64,000 nucleotides of DNA, from NCBI RefSeq assembly GCF_036226665.1, contig NZ_CP109007.1, forward strand, positions 5,000,501 through 5,064,500, in the 5' to 3' direction. This document shows, piece by piece, positions 1-8,092 of this stretch. The notes under the pieces are model-generated. The model was given only the letters and a program-made list of their open reading frames with translations, was not told where the DNA came from and searched no databases. Both the position numbers and the translations under genes were made by a program. Every line of letters begins with the position of its first letter. The first letter of the stretch is position 1. The DNA comes from Streptomyces sp. NBC_00691. Its GTDB lineage: Bacteria; Actinomycetota; Actinomycetes; Streptomycetales; Streptomycetaceae.

Positions 1-874
1 CGGCGGAGGAGACCGTACCGACCAGGTAGATCAGGAAGATCGACCCGATCACGCCCTGCGGCAGTGAGAACGGGGCCTCGACCAGCCGGTAGCCGATCAC
101 GGTGTACACCGCGCCGAACACCGTCATGAACAGGGCGCCGATCACGTAGAGACGCATCAGCAGCGGGTCGGCGAGGTGCGTCCGTACGGTCCGGGCGAGC
201 GCCTTCGGGTTGAGCGTGCCGGGCGTGAAGTGCCGTGCCTTCGGCAGCAGCGCCCGGAAGGCCAGCGCGCACAGCAGCGACGTCAGGCCGACGGCGGCCA
301 GACCCGCCCGCCAGCCCCACATCTGGGCCACCCAGCCGGTCACCAGGCGGCCGCTCATGCCGCCGATCGAGTTGCCCGCCACGAACAGGCCGATCGCGGC
401 GATCAGCGCCCTGGGGCGGACCTCCTCGGCGAGGAAGGCCATCGCGGAGGCCGGAAGACCCGCGAGCGCGGCGCCCTGGATCGCGCGGAGGGCGATCAGG
501 GACTCCAGGTTCGGGGCGAGCGGCACGAGGAGCGCGATGCCGACCGCGACCGACAGCGAGGCGATCATCATCGTGCGCCGGCCGAAGCGCTCCGAGAGGG
601 CGCTGAGCGGGAGCACGCACAGGGCGAGGGCCGCGGTCGCGGCCGAGACCGTCCAGGAGGCGGCGGAAGCGCTGGCGCCGAACTCGGCCGAGATGGCCGG
701 GAGGAGGGCCTGTGTGGAGTAGAGGAGCGCGAAGGCGGCGAGGCCGGCGGCGAAGAGCGCGAGGCTCATCCGGCGGTGACCGGGGGCGCCGGGGGCGAGG
801 CGGGTGTCGGCAGGGGCGGGGCGGGTGTCGGCGGACGCGTGGGTGGCGGCCGCCGCGGTACTGGCGGAAGGCAT
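1..874 (-). CDS. MFS transporter (C-terminus outside window)
   Basis: Major facilitator superfamily permease, probably a drug or metabolite exporter of the inner membrane; about 291 residues are visible and the 3' end runs off the left edge. The start is the ATG whose complement is at 872-874. A polar Ala/Pro/Thr-rich tail of about 45 residues precedes the first hydrophobic helix. A loop reading LSERFGRRTM between helices 2 and 3 is a recognisable MFS motif A. It is transcribed divergently from the LysR gene at 937, the usual layout when a LysR protein controls an adjacent exporter. Substrate cannot be inferred. Confidence 0.88.
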   Translation of the reverse strand, partial: MPSASTAAAATHASADTRPAPADTRLAPGAPGHRRMSLALFAAGLAAFALLYSTQALLPAISAEFGASASAASWTVSAATAALALCVLPLSALSERFGRRTMMIASLSVAVGIALLVPLAPNLESLIALRAIQGAALAGLPASAMAFLAEEVRPRALIAAIGLFVAGNSIGGMSGRLVTGWVAQMWGWRAGLAAVGLTSLLCALAFRALLPKARHFTPGTLNPKALARTVRTHLADPLLMRLYVIGALFMTVFGAVYTVIGYRLVEAPFSLPQGVIGSIFLIYLVGTVSSA

Positions 875-936
875 GTCTCGAACGTAGGACGCCCCGTTTC
901 ATGCGTCCAATGCATGGAACTGCTGTAATCGTTCCC
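875..936. promoter_or_regulatory. Shared promoter of the divergent MFS and LysR genes
   Basis: The 62 bp between the two divergent starts contain the near-palindrome TCCAATGCATGGA (about 907-919), embedded in a run of ATGC/GCAT words. This is a plausible LysR binding site. No promoter hexamers are clear, and the assignment is inference from position and symmetry. Confidence 0.4.
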
Positions 937-1932
937 ATGGTGCATGAGTACAGGTCACAGCTTCGCCTGTCACCGAACAGTAACGAAGAAGACATGGGAC
1001 TGCTGCTCGCGCCGCGGCTCGCGTATTTCGCCGCGGTCGCCCGGCACGAGCATGTGACCAGGGCCGCTGCCGAGATGGGCGTCCCGCAGTCCACGCTCTC
1101 CCGGGCGATGGTCCGGCTCGAACAGGACCTCGGCGTGAGCCTCTTCGCCCGCCGCGGCCGGACGGTCTCCCTCACCCCCGCGGGGCGCCGCTTCCTGACC
1201 GCGGCCGAGCGGGCCCTCGCCGAGGTGGAGCGGGCGGCCGACACCGTACGGGCCGACGCCGACCCCACCGCGGGCCGCGTCGCCTTCGGCTTCCTCCACA
1301 CCATGGGCTCCGAGACCGTCCCCGGTCTCATCCGCGCCTTCCGCGTCGACCACCCGGGGATCCGTTTCACCCTCGTCCAGAACTACGGCGAGGCCATGAT
1401 CGAACGGCTCCGGGCCGGCGACCTCGACCTCTGTCTGACCTCGCCCGTGCCGGACGCGCCGGACCTGGTCGCGCGGCGCCTCGACGAGCAGCGGCTCCGG
1501 CTCGTCGTCCCCGACGACCACCGGCTCGCGGGCCGTAAGCGGGTCCGCCTCGCCGAGGCCGCCGACGAGACCTTCGTGACCCTGGAACCGGGGTACGGGC
1601 TCCGCCGCATCACCGACGACCTCTGTGCCGAGGCCGGCTTCAAGCCCCGGATCGCCTTCGAGGGAGAGGAGGCCGAGACCCTGCGCGGCCTGGTCGCCGC
1701 GGGCCTCGGCGTCGCCCTGCTGCCGCCGCCCGCGGTGCCGCGCCCCGGAGTCGTCGAACTCACCGTCACGGCGCCGCGCGCGGCCCGCGAGATCGGCGTC
1801 GCCTGGCTGGACGGCCACCCGGACACGGCCCCGGTGGCCGCCTTCAAGAAGTTCCTGCTCGGCAGGCGCGGCCATCTGCTCCCGAAGGAGCCCGCCGCGC
1901 CGCTGTTCCCGGAGGACCTCTCACCTCCGTAG
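937..1932 (+). CDS. LysR family transcriptional regulator
   Basis: LysR-type regulator of 331 residues if the ATG at 937 is used; ATGs at 944 (out of frame) and 994 (in frame, MGLLLAPRL) show that the exact start is open. The N-terminal winged helix-turn-helix reads ARHEHVTRAAAEMGVPQSTL, followed by the LysR linker helix and a periplasmic-binding-like effector domain from about residue 110 to the end (GFLHTMGSETVPGLIRAF, LVAAGLGVALLPPP). It most likely senses a small molecule and controls the divergent MFS gene. Its last 12 bp overlap the convergent hydrolase gene. Confidence 0.9.
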   Translation: MVHEYRSQLRLSPNSNEEDMGLLLAPRLAYFAAVARHEHVTRAAAEMGVPQSTLSRAMVRLEQDLGVSLFARRGRTVSLTPAGRRFLTAAERALAEVERAADTVRADADPTAGRVAFGFLHTMGSETVPGLIRAFRVDHPGIRFTLVQNYGEAMIERLRAGDLDLCLTSPVPDAPDLVARRLDEQRLRLVVPDDHRLAGRKRVRLAEAADETFVTLEPGYGLRRITDDLCAEAGFKPRIAFEGEEAETLRGLVAAGLGVALLPPPAVPRPGVVELTVTAPRAAREIGVAWLDGHPDTAPVAAFKKFLLGRRGHLLPKEPAAPLFPEDLSPP

Positions 1933-2697
1933 TGAGCCCCCGAACCCCGCCGCGAGCGGCATCCGCAGGCCCAGCGGCGGGGGAGCGGCCATCGCGTCGG
2001 TCACCGGCCGGGCGACCGGCCGCGCGAAGAGCGCGCCGAGGACGAAGTCGGCGGCGAGCGCCCGCACCTCGTCCGCGTACTGCCGCAGCGCGTGACCGTC
2101 CGAGTGCACCTCGAACCGGCAGGTGTCGCGGTTCGCCTTCTTCGCCCGCTCCGCGTACCGGAACGACAACTCCGGGTCCGTACGCGCGTCGTTCGTGCCG
2201 TGCACGAGCAGGACCCGGCGCCCGACCAGCTGCCGTACGGCCTCCGGCTCCGCCGCCACGTCGTCCTCCGGCAGCCACGGGGCGAGCGCGAGGACCGCGC
2301 CGACCGCTCCGTGTCCGGCGGCCCGCAGCGCGGCCCGCCCGCCGAGGCCGTGGCCGACGAGACAGACCGGGACGTCGCCGTAGCGCCGTACGGCCTCCGC
2401 GACGGCCCAGGAGGCGTCCGCCGCGAGGTTCGCGTCGGAGCCGTTCCAGCCGCGCCCCCGGTAGCGCACCACATGGGCGACGAGCCCTTCGGACCGGCCC
2501 GCCCGGACCAGCGCGCGTCCGAGCGGCAGCATCGCCGCGTGCGTCAGCGTGGAGGCCCGCCTCCCCGACGTCGGCTCGCCGTCCGGGAGGAGCAGCACCA
2601 CGCCGCCCACCGCCGCCGGGGTGCGGGAACCTCCAACAGGCCGACCGAGCCGGGGTCTCCGGGCGTCGGGCGGCCCCACGAGTGCGAAGTGCGCCAT
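1921..2697 (-). CDS. Alpha/beta hydrolase-fold protein lacking the nucleophile serine
   Basis: A 258-residue alpha/beta hydrolase-fold protein of the dienelactone hydrolase-like group. The nucleophile elbow, normally G-x-S-x-G, reads G-H-G-L-G-G near residues 118-123, so the catalytic serine position is glycine. A loop with HGTNDARTDPE (acid region) and a late SDGHALRQ histidine remain. I recall similar Streptomyces homologues with the same glycine, so this may be a non-enzymatic or differently acting subfamily. The start ATG at 2695-2697 has GAGACT-like -10 sequence 8 bp upstream and no Shine-Dalgarno, suggesting a leaderless mRNA. Convergent with the LysR gene. Confidence 0.82.
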   Translation of the reverse strand: MAHFALVGPPDARRPRLGRPVGGSRTPAAVGGVVLLLPDGEPTSGRRASTLTHAAMLPLGRALVRAGRSEGLVAHVVRYRGRGWNGSDANLAADASWAVAEAVRRYGDVPVCLVGHGLGGRAALRAAGHGAVGAVLALAPWLPEDDVAAEPEAVRQLVGRRVLLVHGTNDARTDPELSFRYAERAKKANRDTCRFEVHSDGHALRQYADEVRALAADFVLGALFARPVARPVTDAMAAPPPLGLRMPLAAGFGGSLRR

Positions 2698-2788
2698 GAC
2701 AGAACAGTCTCAGAAGGAGAGGTGTACGCCAGTGGTACGCGCGGTCTCTGTTACGTATCGCCCGGCGGGGCGTTCGTCCGGCCGGATG

Positions 2789-3829
2789 TCAGTACGTGAC
2801 GGTGATCCGCCGCGCGGGGCCGTCGACGCGGATCGGGCCACCGCACGGGAGCACCAGCTGTGGGTCGGTGTGCCCGAAGCCGACGTCGAAGACCGCCATG
2901 GTCTCGGGCGCGTACTCGCCCAACGCCCTCAGCACCGCCTCGCGTTGGGCCTTCCGGTACGCGGCTCGGGCCGGCGCGTCGAGGGGCTGCTCGAAGCTCC
3001 AGCTCTTGGCCCGGGCCATCAGCACGGCCGGGAACCGCCGCAGCAGCCCGCGCTCTCCCATGTTCCGCAGGATCCGGTACACCTCGTCGGCGCCCGGCAT
3101 CTCCTCGGAGGTCTCCAGGAAGAGCACCTGCCCGGCGTACTCCTCGACCGGCCGGATCTCCCGGTCGGCCATCAGCATCCAGGCCAGGATCTCCAGGCAG
3201 CCGCCCCAGCCGGTCCCGGTGACGACCCGGTCGGCGTTGTGCCAGAACCAGCCCTCGTCCGGCTCCATCACCGGTTCGCGCGCGAAGGTCTCCGGTGTCT
3301 CCCACCGTCCGTTGACGTCGCCGACGTCCGCCGACGGCGTCAGCTCGTACGGGCCGGAGCCGAACAGCGCGGCCCGCAGGGAGTCCGCCGTCCGCGGGTG
3401 GAGCGCCCCGGGTCTGCCGAGCTCCACCATCACCGAGCCGCCGTGGTAGCTCACGATGCCGAGGTTGCGCAGGAAGAGCAGCAGATTGGTGTTGTCGCTG
3501 TACCCGAAGAACGGCTTCGGGTGGGCGCGGATCAACTCCCGGTCCAGGTAAGGAAGCACGGTGATCTGGTCCTCGCCGCCGATGGTCGCGATGACGGCCC
3601 TGATCTCCGGGTCGGCGAACGCGGCGTTCAGATCGGCGGCGCGCTCCCGGGGCGTCGAGCCCCAGGCGCGCGTGGTCGGGTACTCGACCGGGACCAGGCC
3701 GAACTCCCGCCGCAGCCGGTCGAGACCCAGCTCGTAGGGCATCGGGAGGAGGCCCGGCAGGCCGCTCGACGGGGAGACGATCGCGACCTTGTCGCCGGGC
3801 CGCGGCTTGGGCGGGTGCACGGGTGGCAT
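2789..3829 (-). CDS. S66 family peptidase (LD-carboxypeptidase / MccF-like)
   Basis: Serine peptidase of family S66, which includes cytoplasmic LD-carboxypeptidases that trim murein tetrapeptides and MccF-type enzymes that cleave microcin C-like peptidyl-nucleotides. The 346 residues open with KPRPGDKVAIVSPSS, typical of the family, and contain the nucleophile motif FGYSDNTNL (Ser near residue 118), IGGEDQ, and the C-terminal Glu/His catalytic region (FLETSEE; FGHTDPQLVLP). Length fits the family. The gene is 4 bp downstream of the GNAT gene at 3834 and is probably cotranscribed with it. MccF-like acyl-nucleotide detoxification and murein recycling are both possible. Confidence 0.85.
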   Translation of the reverse strand: MPPVHPPKPRPGDKVAIVSPSSGLPGLLPMPYELGLDRLRREFGLVPVEYPTTRAWGSTPRERAADLNAAFADPEIRAVIATIGGEDQITVLPYLDRELIRAHPKPFFGYSDNTNLLLFLRNLGIVSYHGGSVMVELGRPGALHPRTADSLRAALFGSGPYELTPSADVGDVNGRWETPETFAREPVMEPDEGWFWHNADRVVTGTGWGGCLEILAWMLMADREIRPVEEYAGQVLFLETSEEMPGADEVYRILRNMGERGLLRRFPAVLMARAKSWSFEQPLDAPARAAYRKAQREAVLRALGEYAPETMAVFDVGFGHTDPQLVLPCGGPIRVDGPARRITVTY

Positions 3830-3833
3830 GCCG

Positions 3834-4607
3834 CTACCCCCTCTCGAAGCAGTGGAGGGTGTCGACGACGGCGAAGCCCTTCCGCCCGTACCAGCGGTGC
3901 GGCCAGTTCTCCGCGTCCGCGCTCAGGAAGCGGAGGTCGCAGCCCGCCTCGGTCGCCAGGCGCAGTGCCGTGTCGAGGACCCGTCCGGCGTGGCCCTGCC
4001 CGAGGTGCGCCTCGGCGGTGACCAGGTCCTCGATCCGGGCGATCCCGGCCGCCGGGTCGAGATACAGGTCGGCCCAGGACGCCACCTCGCCGTCCTCGGT
4101 GTACGCGGCGAGGAACCGTACGTCGTCGGCTGCCCCGAGGCGGGCGAGCCGCCGTTCCACCAGGTGGTGGACCTCCTCGTCGGACACCCCCGGCGCGAAC
4201 CGGTGCCAGGCCTCCGTGGCAGGCGCGCGCAGCTCCTCCAGATCCACTTGCCGGGCCCCGCCGTGCGCCGGGACCGGACCGGTGTGCCGCATGAGGTACG
4301 TGGCCTTGTGGGTGTAACCGACCCCCTCCAGCGGCCCCCGGCAGGCGGCCGCGACCTCGTCGTCGACGACGAACACGAGCCGGTGCCGGAGGTGACCGAG
4401 CAGCTCCTCGGCCCGCGCGGGCAGCGCTCCGGGGTCGGTCGAGCCGTCGACCAGCACGTGGTTGTTGCCCCGGGAGTGCGTGTACCGGTCGTCGAGCGCG
4501 GCGAAGCCGCCGGGGAATTCGACGACCCGGTCCGCCTGACGTCGGTGGAAGCCGGACAGGGAGTCGCGTATGCGCCGTAGTTCGGCGTCTGGGGTGGCGG
4601 AAGTCAT
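3834..4607 (-). CDS. GNAT family N-acetyltransferase
   Basis: A 257-residue GCN5-related acetyltransferase, expected to move an acetyl group from acetyl-CoA to an amine. The C-terminal half has the acetyl-CoA pyrophosphate loop (VTAEAHLGQGHAGRVLD, residues about 195-211, Q/R-x-x-G-x-G/A class) and the end motif WYGRKGFAVVDT typical of GNAT strands 6-7; the N-terminal half is a second degenerate GNAT-like domain. The start ATG follows a TAGCGT -10-like box by 6 bp, suggesting leaderless translation. It precedes the S66 peptidase gene by 4 bp, so the two form an operon. The substrate is unknown. Confidence 0.83.
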   Translation of the reverse strand: MTSATPDAELRRIRDSLSGFHRRQADRVVEFPGGFAALDDRYTHSRGNNHVLVDGSTDPGALPARAEELLGHLRHRLVFVVDDEVAAACRGPLEGVGYTHKATYLMRHTGPVPAHGGARQVDLEELRAPATEAWHRFAPGVSDEEVHHLVERRLARLGAADDVRFLAAYTEDGEVASWADLYLDPAAGIARIEDLVTAEAHLGQGHAGRVLDTALRLATEAGCDLRFLSADAENWPHRWYGRKGFAVVDTLHCFERG

Positions 4608-4684
4608 GGGCCCACGCTAGGTGTTCACGATTCCGGACCGCACCCGAAAATCCCCGGGACGGACGCGGCGCCACAGGGCGCGCT

Positions 4685-4712
4685 CTACGCGCGTAGGGGC
4701 TAGCATGCGGAA
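4685..4712 (+). promoter_or_regulatory. add promoter with CTACGCGCGTAG operator and leaderless -10
   Basis: A perfect 12-bp palindrome, CTACGCGCGTAG, occupies 4685-4696. TAGCAT at 4701-4706 is a good -10 hexamer only 6 bp before the add ATG, so the transcript should be leaderless and the palindrome sits immediately upstream of the -10, where a repressor would block RNA polymerase. The same 12-mer precedes deoC (18750) and the purine nucleoside phosphorylase gene (25942). Confidence 0.7.
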
Positions 4713-5867
4713 ATGACGAGCCAGACTCCCAGCGTCCCCACCGCGGACCAGATCCGTCGTGCCCCGAAGGTGCTGCTCCACGACCACCTCGACGGCGGAC
4801 TGCGTCCCGGCACGATCATCGAACTCGCCCGGGAGCAGGGCTACCAGCAGCTCCCCGAGACGGAGCCCGACAAGCTCGGCATCTGGTTCCGCGAAGCCGC
4901 CGACTCCGGGTCCCTGGAGCGGTACCTGGAGACCTTCGCGCACACCTGCGCCGTCATGCAGACCCGTGACGCCCTCTTCCGGGTCGCCGCCGAGTGCGCC
5001 GTCGACCTCGCCGAGGACGGCGTGGTGTACGCCGAGGTGCGCTACGCCCCCGAGCAGCACCTGGAGGCCGGCCTCACCCTGGAGCAGGTCGTCGAGGCCG
5101 TCAACGAGGGCTTCCGCGAGGGCGAGCGGCAGGCCAGGGCCAACGGGCACCGCATCAGGGTCGGCGCCCTGCTCACCGCGATGCGGCACGCCGCCCGCGC
5201 CCTGGAGATCGCGGAGCTCGCCAACCGCTACCGCGACACGGGAGTCGTCGGCTTCGACATCGCGGGCGCCGAGGCGGGCTACCCGCCCACCCGCCACCTC
5301 GACGCCTTCGAGTACCTCAAGCGCGAGAACAACCACTTCACGATCCACGCCGGCGAGGCCTTCGGACTGCCCTCGATCTGGCAGGCGCTCCAGTGGTGCG
5401 GGGCCGACCGGCTCGGGCACGGGGTCCGGATCATCGATGACATCGAGGTCGCCGACGACGGCTCGGTGACCCTCGGGCGGCTCGCGGCCTACGTCCGTGA
5501 CAAGCGGATCCCGCTGGAGATGTGCCCCTCCTCCAACCTCCAGACCGGTGCCGCGGCCTCGTTCGCCGAGCACCCCATCGGGCTGCTCCGCACGCTGCAC
5601 TTCCGGGCCACGGTCAACACCGACAACCGGCTCATGAGCGGGACCAGCATGAGCCGCGAATTCGAGCTGCTGACCGAGGCATTCGATTACACGCTCGACG
5701 ACATGCAGTGGTTCACGGTCAATGCGATGAAATCAGCGTTCATTCCTTTCGATGAACGCCTCGCCATGATCAACGAGGTCATCAAGCCCGGATATGCCGA
5801 GCTGAGGTCCGAATGGCTGTTCCAGCAGACCGCCACGACCAGCGAGTCTTCCCGCACAGTGGGCTGA
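4713..5867 (+). CDS. add: Adenosine deaminase
   Basis: Zinc metalloenzyme that deaminates adenosine and deoxyadenosine to inosine and deoxyinosine in purine salvage (384 residues, cytoplasmic). Zinc and catalytic motifs are in order: HDHLDGG near residue 23, the HAGE motif near residue 213 (catalytic Glu), GHGVRI, and the late NTDNR Asp motif. The end of the protein is the extended actinobacterial form. Leaderless start at 4713. The operator shared with deoC and the phosphorylase gene links it to nucleoside catabolism. A hairpin at 5893-5922 ends the unit. Confidence 0.97.
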   Translation: MTSQTPSVPTADQIRRAPKVLLHDHLDGGLRPGTIIELAREQGYQQLPETEPDKLGIWFREAADSGSLERYLETFAHTCAVMQTRDALFRVAAECAVDLAEDGVVYAEVRYAPEQHLEAGLTLEQVVEAVNEGFREGERQARANGHRIRVGALLTAMRHAARALEIAELANRYRDTGVVGFDIAGAEAGYPPTRHLDAFEYLKRENNHFTIHAGEAFGLPSIWQALQWCGADRLGHGVRIIDDIEVADDGSVTLGRLAAYVRDKRIPLEMCPSSNLQTGAAASFAEHPIGLLRTLHFRATVNTDNRLMSGTSMSREFELLTEAFDYTLDDMQWFTVNAMKSAFIPFDERLAMINEVIKPGYAELRSEWLFQQTATTSESSRTVG

Positions 5868-5892
5868 ACACCGCCCTGTCAAGGGGAACCGG

Positions 5893-5922
5893 GCGGCCGG
5901 GGAAAGCGCGACACCCGGCCGC
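5893..5922 (+). terminator. Hairpin after add
   Basis: Perfect 9-bp arms GCGGCCGGG (5893-5901) and CCCGGCCGC (5914-5922), 26 bp past the add stop codon. There is no U-tract, which is normal for Streptomyces terminators. Confidence 0.6.
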
Positions 5923-6040
5923 TTTCCGGTGTTTGCGGACGGGTCGATCACTGGTTAGGTTGCAGAGCCGCTCTGCATTCCCAGGATTTCCCCGTCCGGC
6001 TTTCCCGGAAGCCCCCGGATTCCCCAAGGAAGATTTTCAG

Positions 6041-6412
6041 ATGAAGCAGTCTGCCGCCAAGAAGCTCGGTGTCGCCGCTCTCGGTGCCGCTTTCGCCGCT
6101 GCCGCCGCCGGCACGGCCTCCGCCGCCCCGGTCGCGCCCGCCGCCCCCGACGCGCTCGGCCTGGTGACCCAGACCGTGCCCGTGGGTGACGACCTCACCA
6201 AGCTCCCCGACGGCGCCGCCGAGTCCCTCGGTGCCGGCCAGGGCGCTCTCGGCCAGGGCCTCGACCAGGGTGTGAAGACCCTTCCGGCCGCCGCCGGGCA
6301 GGCCACCCAGAGCCTCCCGCTCGACGCCGCCGCCGGTGGCCTCGGCGCTACCCCGCTGGGCGGCCTCCTCGGCGGCCTGCCGCTGGGCGCCGGCGGCCTG
6401 CCGATCGGCTGA
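6041..6412 (+). CDS. Small secreted Gly/Leu-rich protein
   Basis: A 123-residue exported protein of unknown function. It has a Sec signal peptide (KKLGV then an Ala-rich core, cleavage likely after TASA near residue 28) and a mature part rich in Ala, Gly, Leu and Pro with QG and LPL repeats, ending in GG-L-P-I-G. There are no Cys residues, so it is not chaplin-like. Expected to be extracellular or wall-associated. Followed by a strong hairpin. The protein at 12085 has a similar layout but no clear sequence match. Confidence 0.75.
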   Translation: MKQSAAKKLGVAALGAAFAAAAAGTASAAPVAPAAPDALGLVTQTVPVGDDLTKLPDGAAESLGAGQGALGQGLDQGVKTLPAAAGQATQSLPLDAAAGGLGATPLGGLLGGLPLGAGGLPIG

Positions 6413-6440
6413 CCCCCCGGAGCCGTACCCGGCTCTCCGT

Positions 6441-6490
6441 ACGCCGAAGGGGCGCGCACCCGGTCTCCCGGGCACGCGCCCCTTCGGCGT
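6441..6490. terminator. Bidirectional terminator, 16-bp perfect stem
   Basis: Arms ACGCCGAAGGGGCGCG (6441-6456) and CGCGCCCCTTCGGCGT (6475-6490) pair perfectly around an 18-nt loop. It lies between the convergent secreted-protein and PspC genes and can serve both. Confidence 0.85.
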
Positions 6491-6497
6491 GCTCGAC

Positions 6498-6698
6498 TCA
6501 CCAGGCCGTGGTGGCCTTCCGCTCGTCCGGCAGGAAGACCCACAGGGCGATGTAGATCAGGAACTGCGGTCCGGGCAGCAGGCACGAGACCAGGAAGATG
6601 AGACGCATCGTGTTCGCGGAGATGCCGAAGCGCCGGGCCAGGCCCGCGCACACTCCGCCGATCACGCGTCCGTCACGGGGGCGGGTCAGTGCGGCCAT
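6498..6698 (-). CDS. PspC domain membrane protein
   Basis: A 66-residue single-domain PspC protein. The family motif GRVIGGVCAGLARRFGI fills residues 10-26, followed by one membrane helix (LIFLVSCLLPGPQFLIYIAL) and a short charged cytoplasmic tail. PspC proteins sense envelope stress in enterobacteria. In Streptomyces stand-alone PspC peptides are common and their role is not settled. Confidence 0.88.
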   Translation of the reverse strand: MAALTRPRDGRVIGGVCAGLARRFGISANTMRLIFLVSCLLPGPQFLIYIALWVFLPDERKATTAW

Positions 6699-6788
6699 GG
6701 TGGGCTCCTTCGGAGTCGTTCCGGGAGCCGCTCCGTCGGGCTCCCGATGACTCCATGGTGCCTCCGGAGCACGGTCCGGGGCGTCGGT

Positions 6789-7370
6789 CTACCGGGCGAT
6801 CGGGACCCTGGGAATCGTCGGGGTCGCACCCTGAGACCCCTCGTTCCGCAGCAGGGCGGAACCCCGACCCTGCATGGTCCCCGCGGAGGAGTCCGCCCGC
6901 CCCTCGTCCGACCGGCGGCGCAGCCAGGTACGGCCGGCCGGGACGAAGAGGAGATGCGCGAGCGCCACCCCGGCGGTGTTCAGGAGGACCGAGTCCACGT
7001 CCACGACCTGGCCCGGCACGGCGGTCTGGAGCAGCTCCACGGCGAGGGAGACCAGCGCGCCGGCGGCGGTCGTCCGGGTCAGGGAGGCCCATCCGGAGAC
7101 ACGGAGCCGTCCGTCGGCCATCGGGAGCAGGATCCCGAGCGGGGCGAGGAGCAGCAGGCCCTCGCCGATCAGCCGGGCGGCCTCGGCGGTACCGAGGGCG
7201 AGGTCGGCACGGAGGCCGTCGAGCGGCACGATGTTCGGCGCGGTCACCCAGGCGACGTCCCGTGGGCGCAGGCTGATCCAGGCGACGAGCAGCAGATGCG
7301 CGAGGACCAGGGCGAACCCTGCCACGCGGACGACCACGGCGGCACTGCCGCCCGAACCTTGACGCTGCAC
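6789..7370 (-). CDS. VanZ family membrane protein
   Basis: A 193-residue VanZ-like protein. VanZ domains are four- to five-helix membrane proteins; VanZ itself gives low-level teicoplanin resistance, but most homologues have no known role. Diagnostic motifs are SLRPRDV near residue 31, NIVPLDGLR near 43, and the region around VELLQTAVPGQVVDVDSVLLNTAG (about residues 115-138). The C-terminal 40 residues are charged and cytoplasmic. The GTG at 7368-7370 is chosen because relatives begin MQRQGS; a G-run just upstream could act as the ribosome site. Confidence 0.83.
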   Translation of the reverse strand: MQRQGSGGSAAVVVRVAGFALVLAHLLLVAWISLRPRDVAWVTAPNIVPLDGLRADLALGTAEAARLIGEGLLLLAPLGILLPMADGRLRVSGWASLTRTTAAGALVSLAVELLQTAVPGQVVDVDSVLLNTAGVALAHLLFVPAGRTWLRRRSDEGRADSSAGTMQGRGSALLRNEGSQGATPTIPRVPIAR

Positions 7371-7483
7371 GCCCCCCAAGACGCCCCCGGCGGCGGAATC
7401 GGTTCCGCCGAGGGCGACGGACCCCCTTCGGGAGAGCTGCCCGTCCCTCCCCGGAGGAGTGGAAAACCGCCACGGGTGGGGTG

Positions 7484-8092
7484 TCAGTTCGCCGCCGGGG
7501 CCGTCGGCGGGGTGGATTCCGGGCGTTCCCTGAGCTCGGTCGTGCAGCGGTAGCGCTTCGGGGCGTAGCCGCCCGGCCCGCCGAGCAGGACCGTCTGTTC
7601 CCCCGCCCCCGCCGAACTCGCCGCGAACGTGCAGACCAGCTGCGACAGGGCCGTCGGCGCCAGGTCCTCCGGCTGGCGGCTGAGCCGCAGCGTGCCCACC
7701 GGGTCGCCCCGGTGACCGCCGCCCACCACCAGCGGGCCGCGGACCGCCGTCGTGAACCCGGCCCGCTGCTCGCTCTCCGAGGGCTCGGCCAGCAGCTGCG
7801 CGAGCAGCCCCGACGCCGTACGGACCGTGTCGGCGCCCGCCTTCTCCTCCGGCAGCGAGCGCCGGTCCACCGCCTCCAGCTGCGAACCGCAGACCAGGAA
7901 CACCCGGACCGGCACGCCCTGCACCGCCGAGCCCGTCGTCCCCTCCTGGGTCACGCTGCACGGGACCCGGGACGGGGCCGCGCCCGCGTCCACCGGGACC
8001 GACGTGGTCCTGATCCCGCAGCCGCCGGCCAGCGCGGCGAGCGCGACGAGCCCGGCCGTCGTGGCAGTACGCCCCACAGTGCGGCGTCTCAC
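7484..8092 (-). CDS. AfsQ-associated lipoprotein
   Basis: A 202-residue predicted lipoprotein. The basic start (RRRTVGRTA) leads into a short hydrophobic stretch and a lipobox LAALAGGC with the acylated Cys near residue 25. The mature part resembles a small GerMN-like or sensor lipoprotein with several Cys, but I do not recognise a catalytic motif. Its GTG overlaps the afsQ2 stop (GTGA), so it is translationally coupled as the third gene of the afsQ1-afsQ2 operon. A lipoprotein at this place is conserved in Streptomyces. A role in modulating AfsQ2 sensing is inferred. Confidence 0.85.
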   Translation of the reverse strand: MRRRTVGRTATTAGLVALAALAGGCGIRTTSVPVDAGAAPSRVPCSVTQEGTTGSAVQGVPVRVFLVCGSQLEAVDRRSLPEEKAGADTVRTASGLLAQLLAEPSESEQRAGFTTAVRGPLVVGGGHRGDPVGTLRLSRQPEDLAPTALSQLVCTFAASSAGAGEQTVLLGGPGGYAPKRYRCTTELRERPESTPPTAPAAN

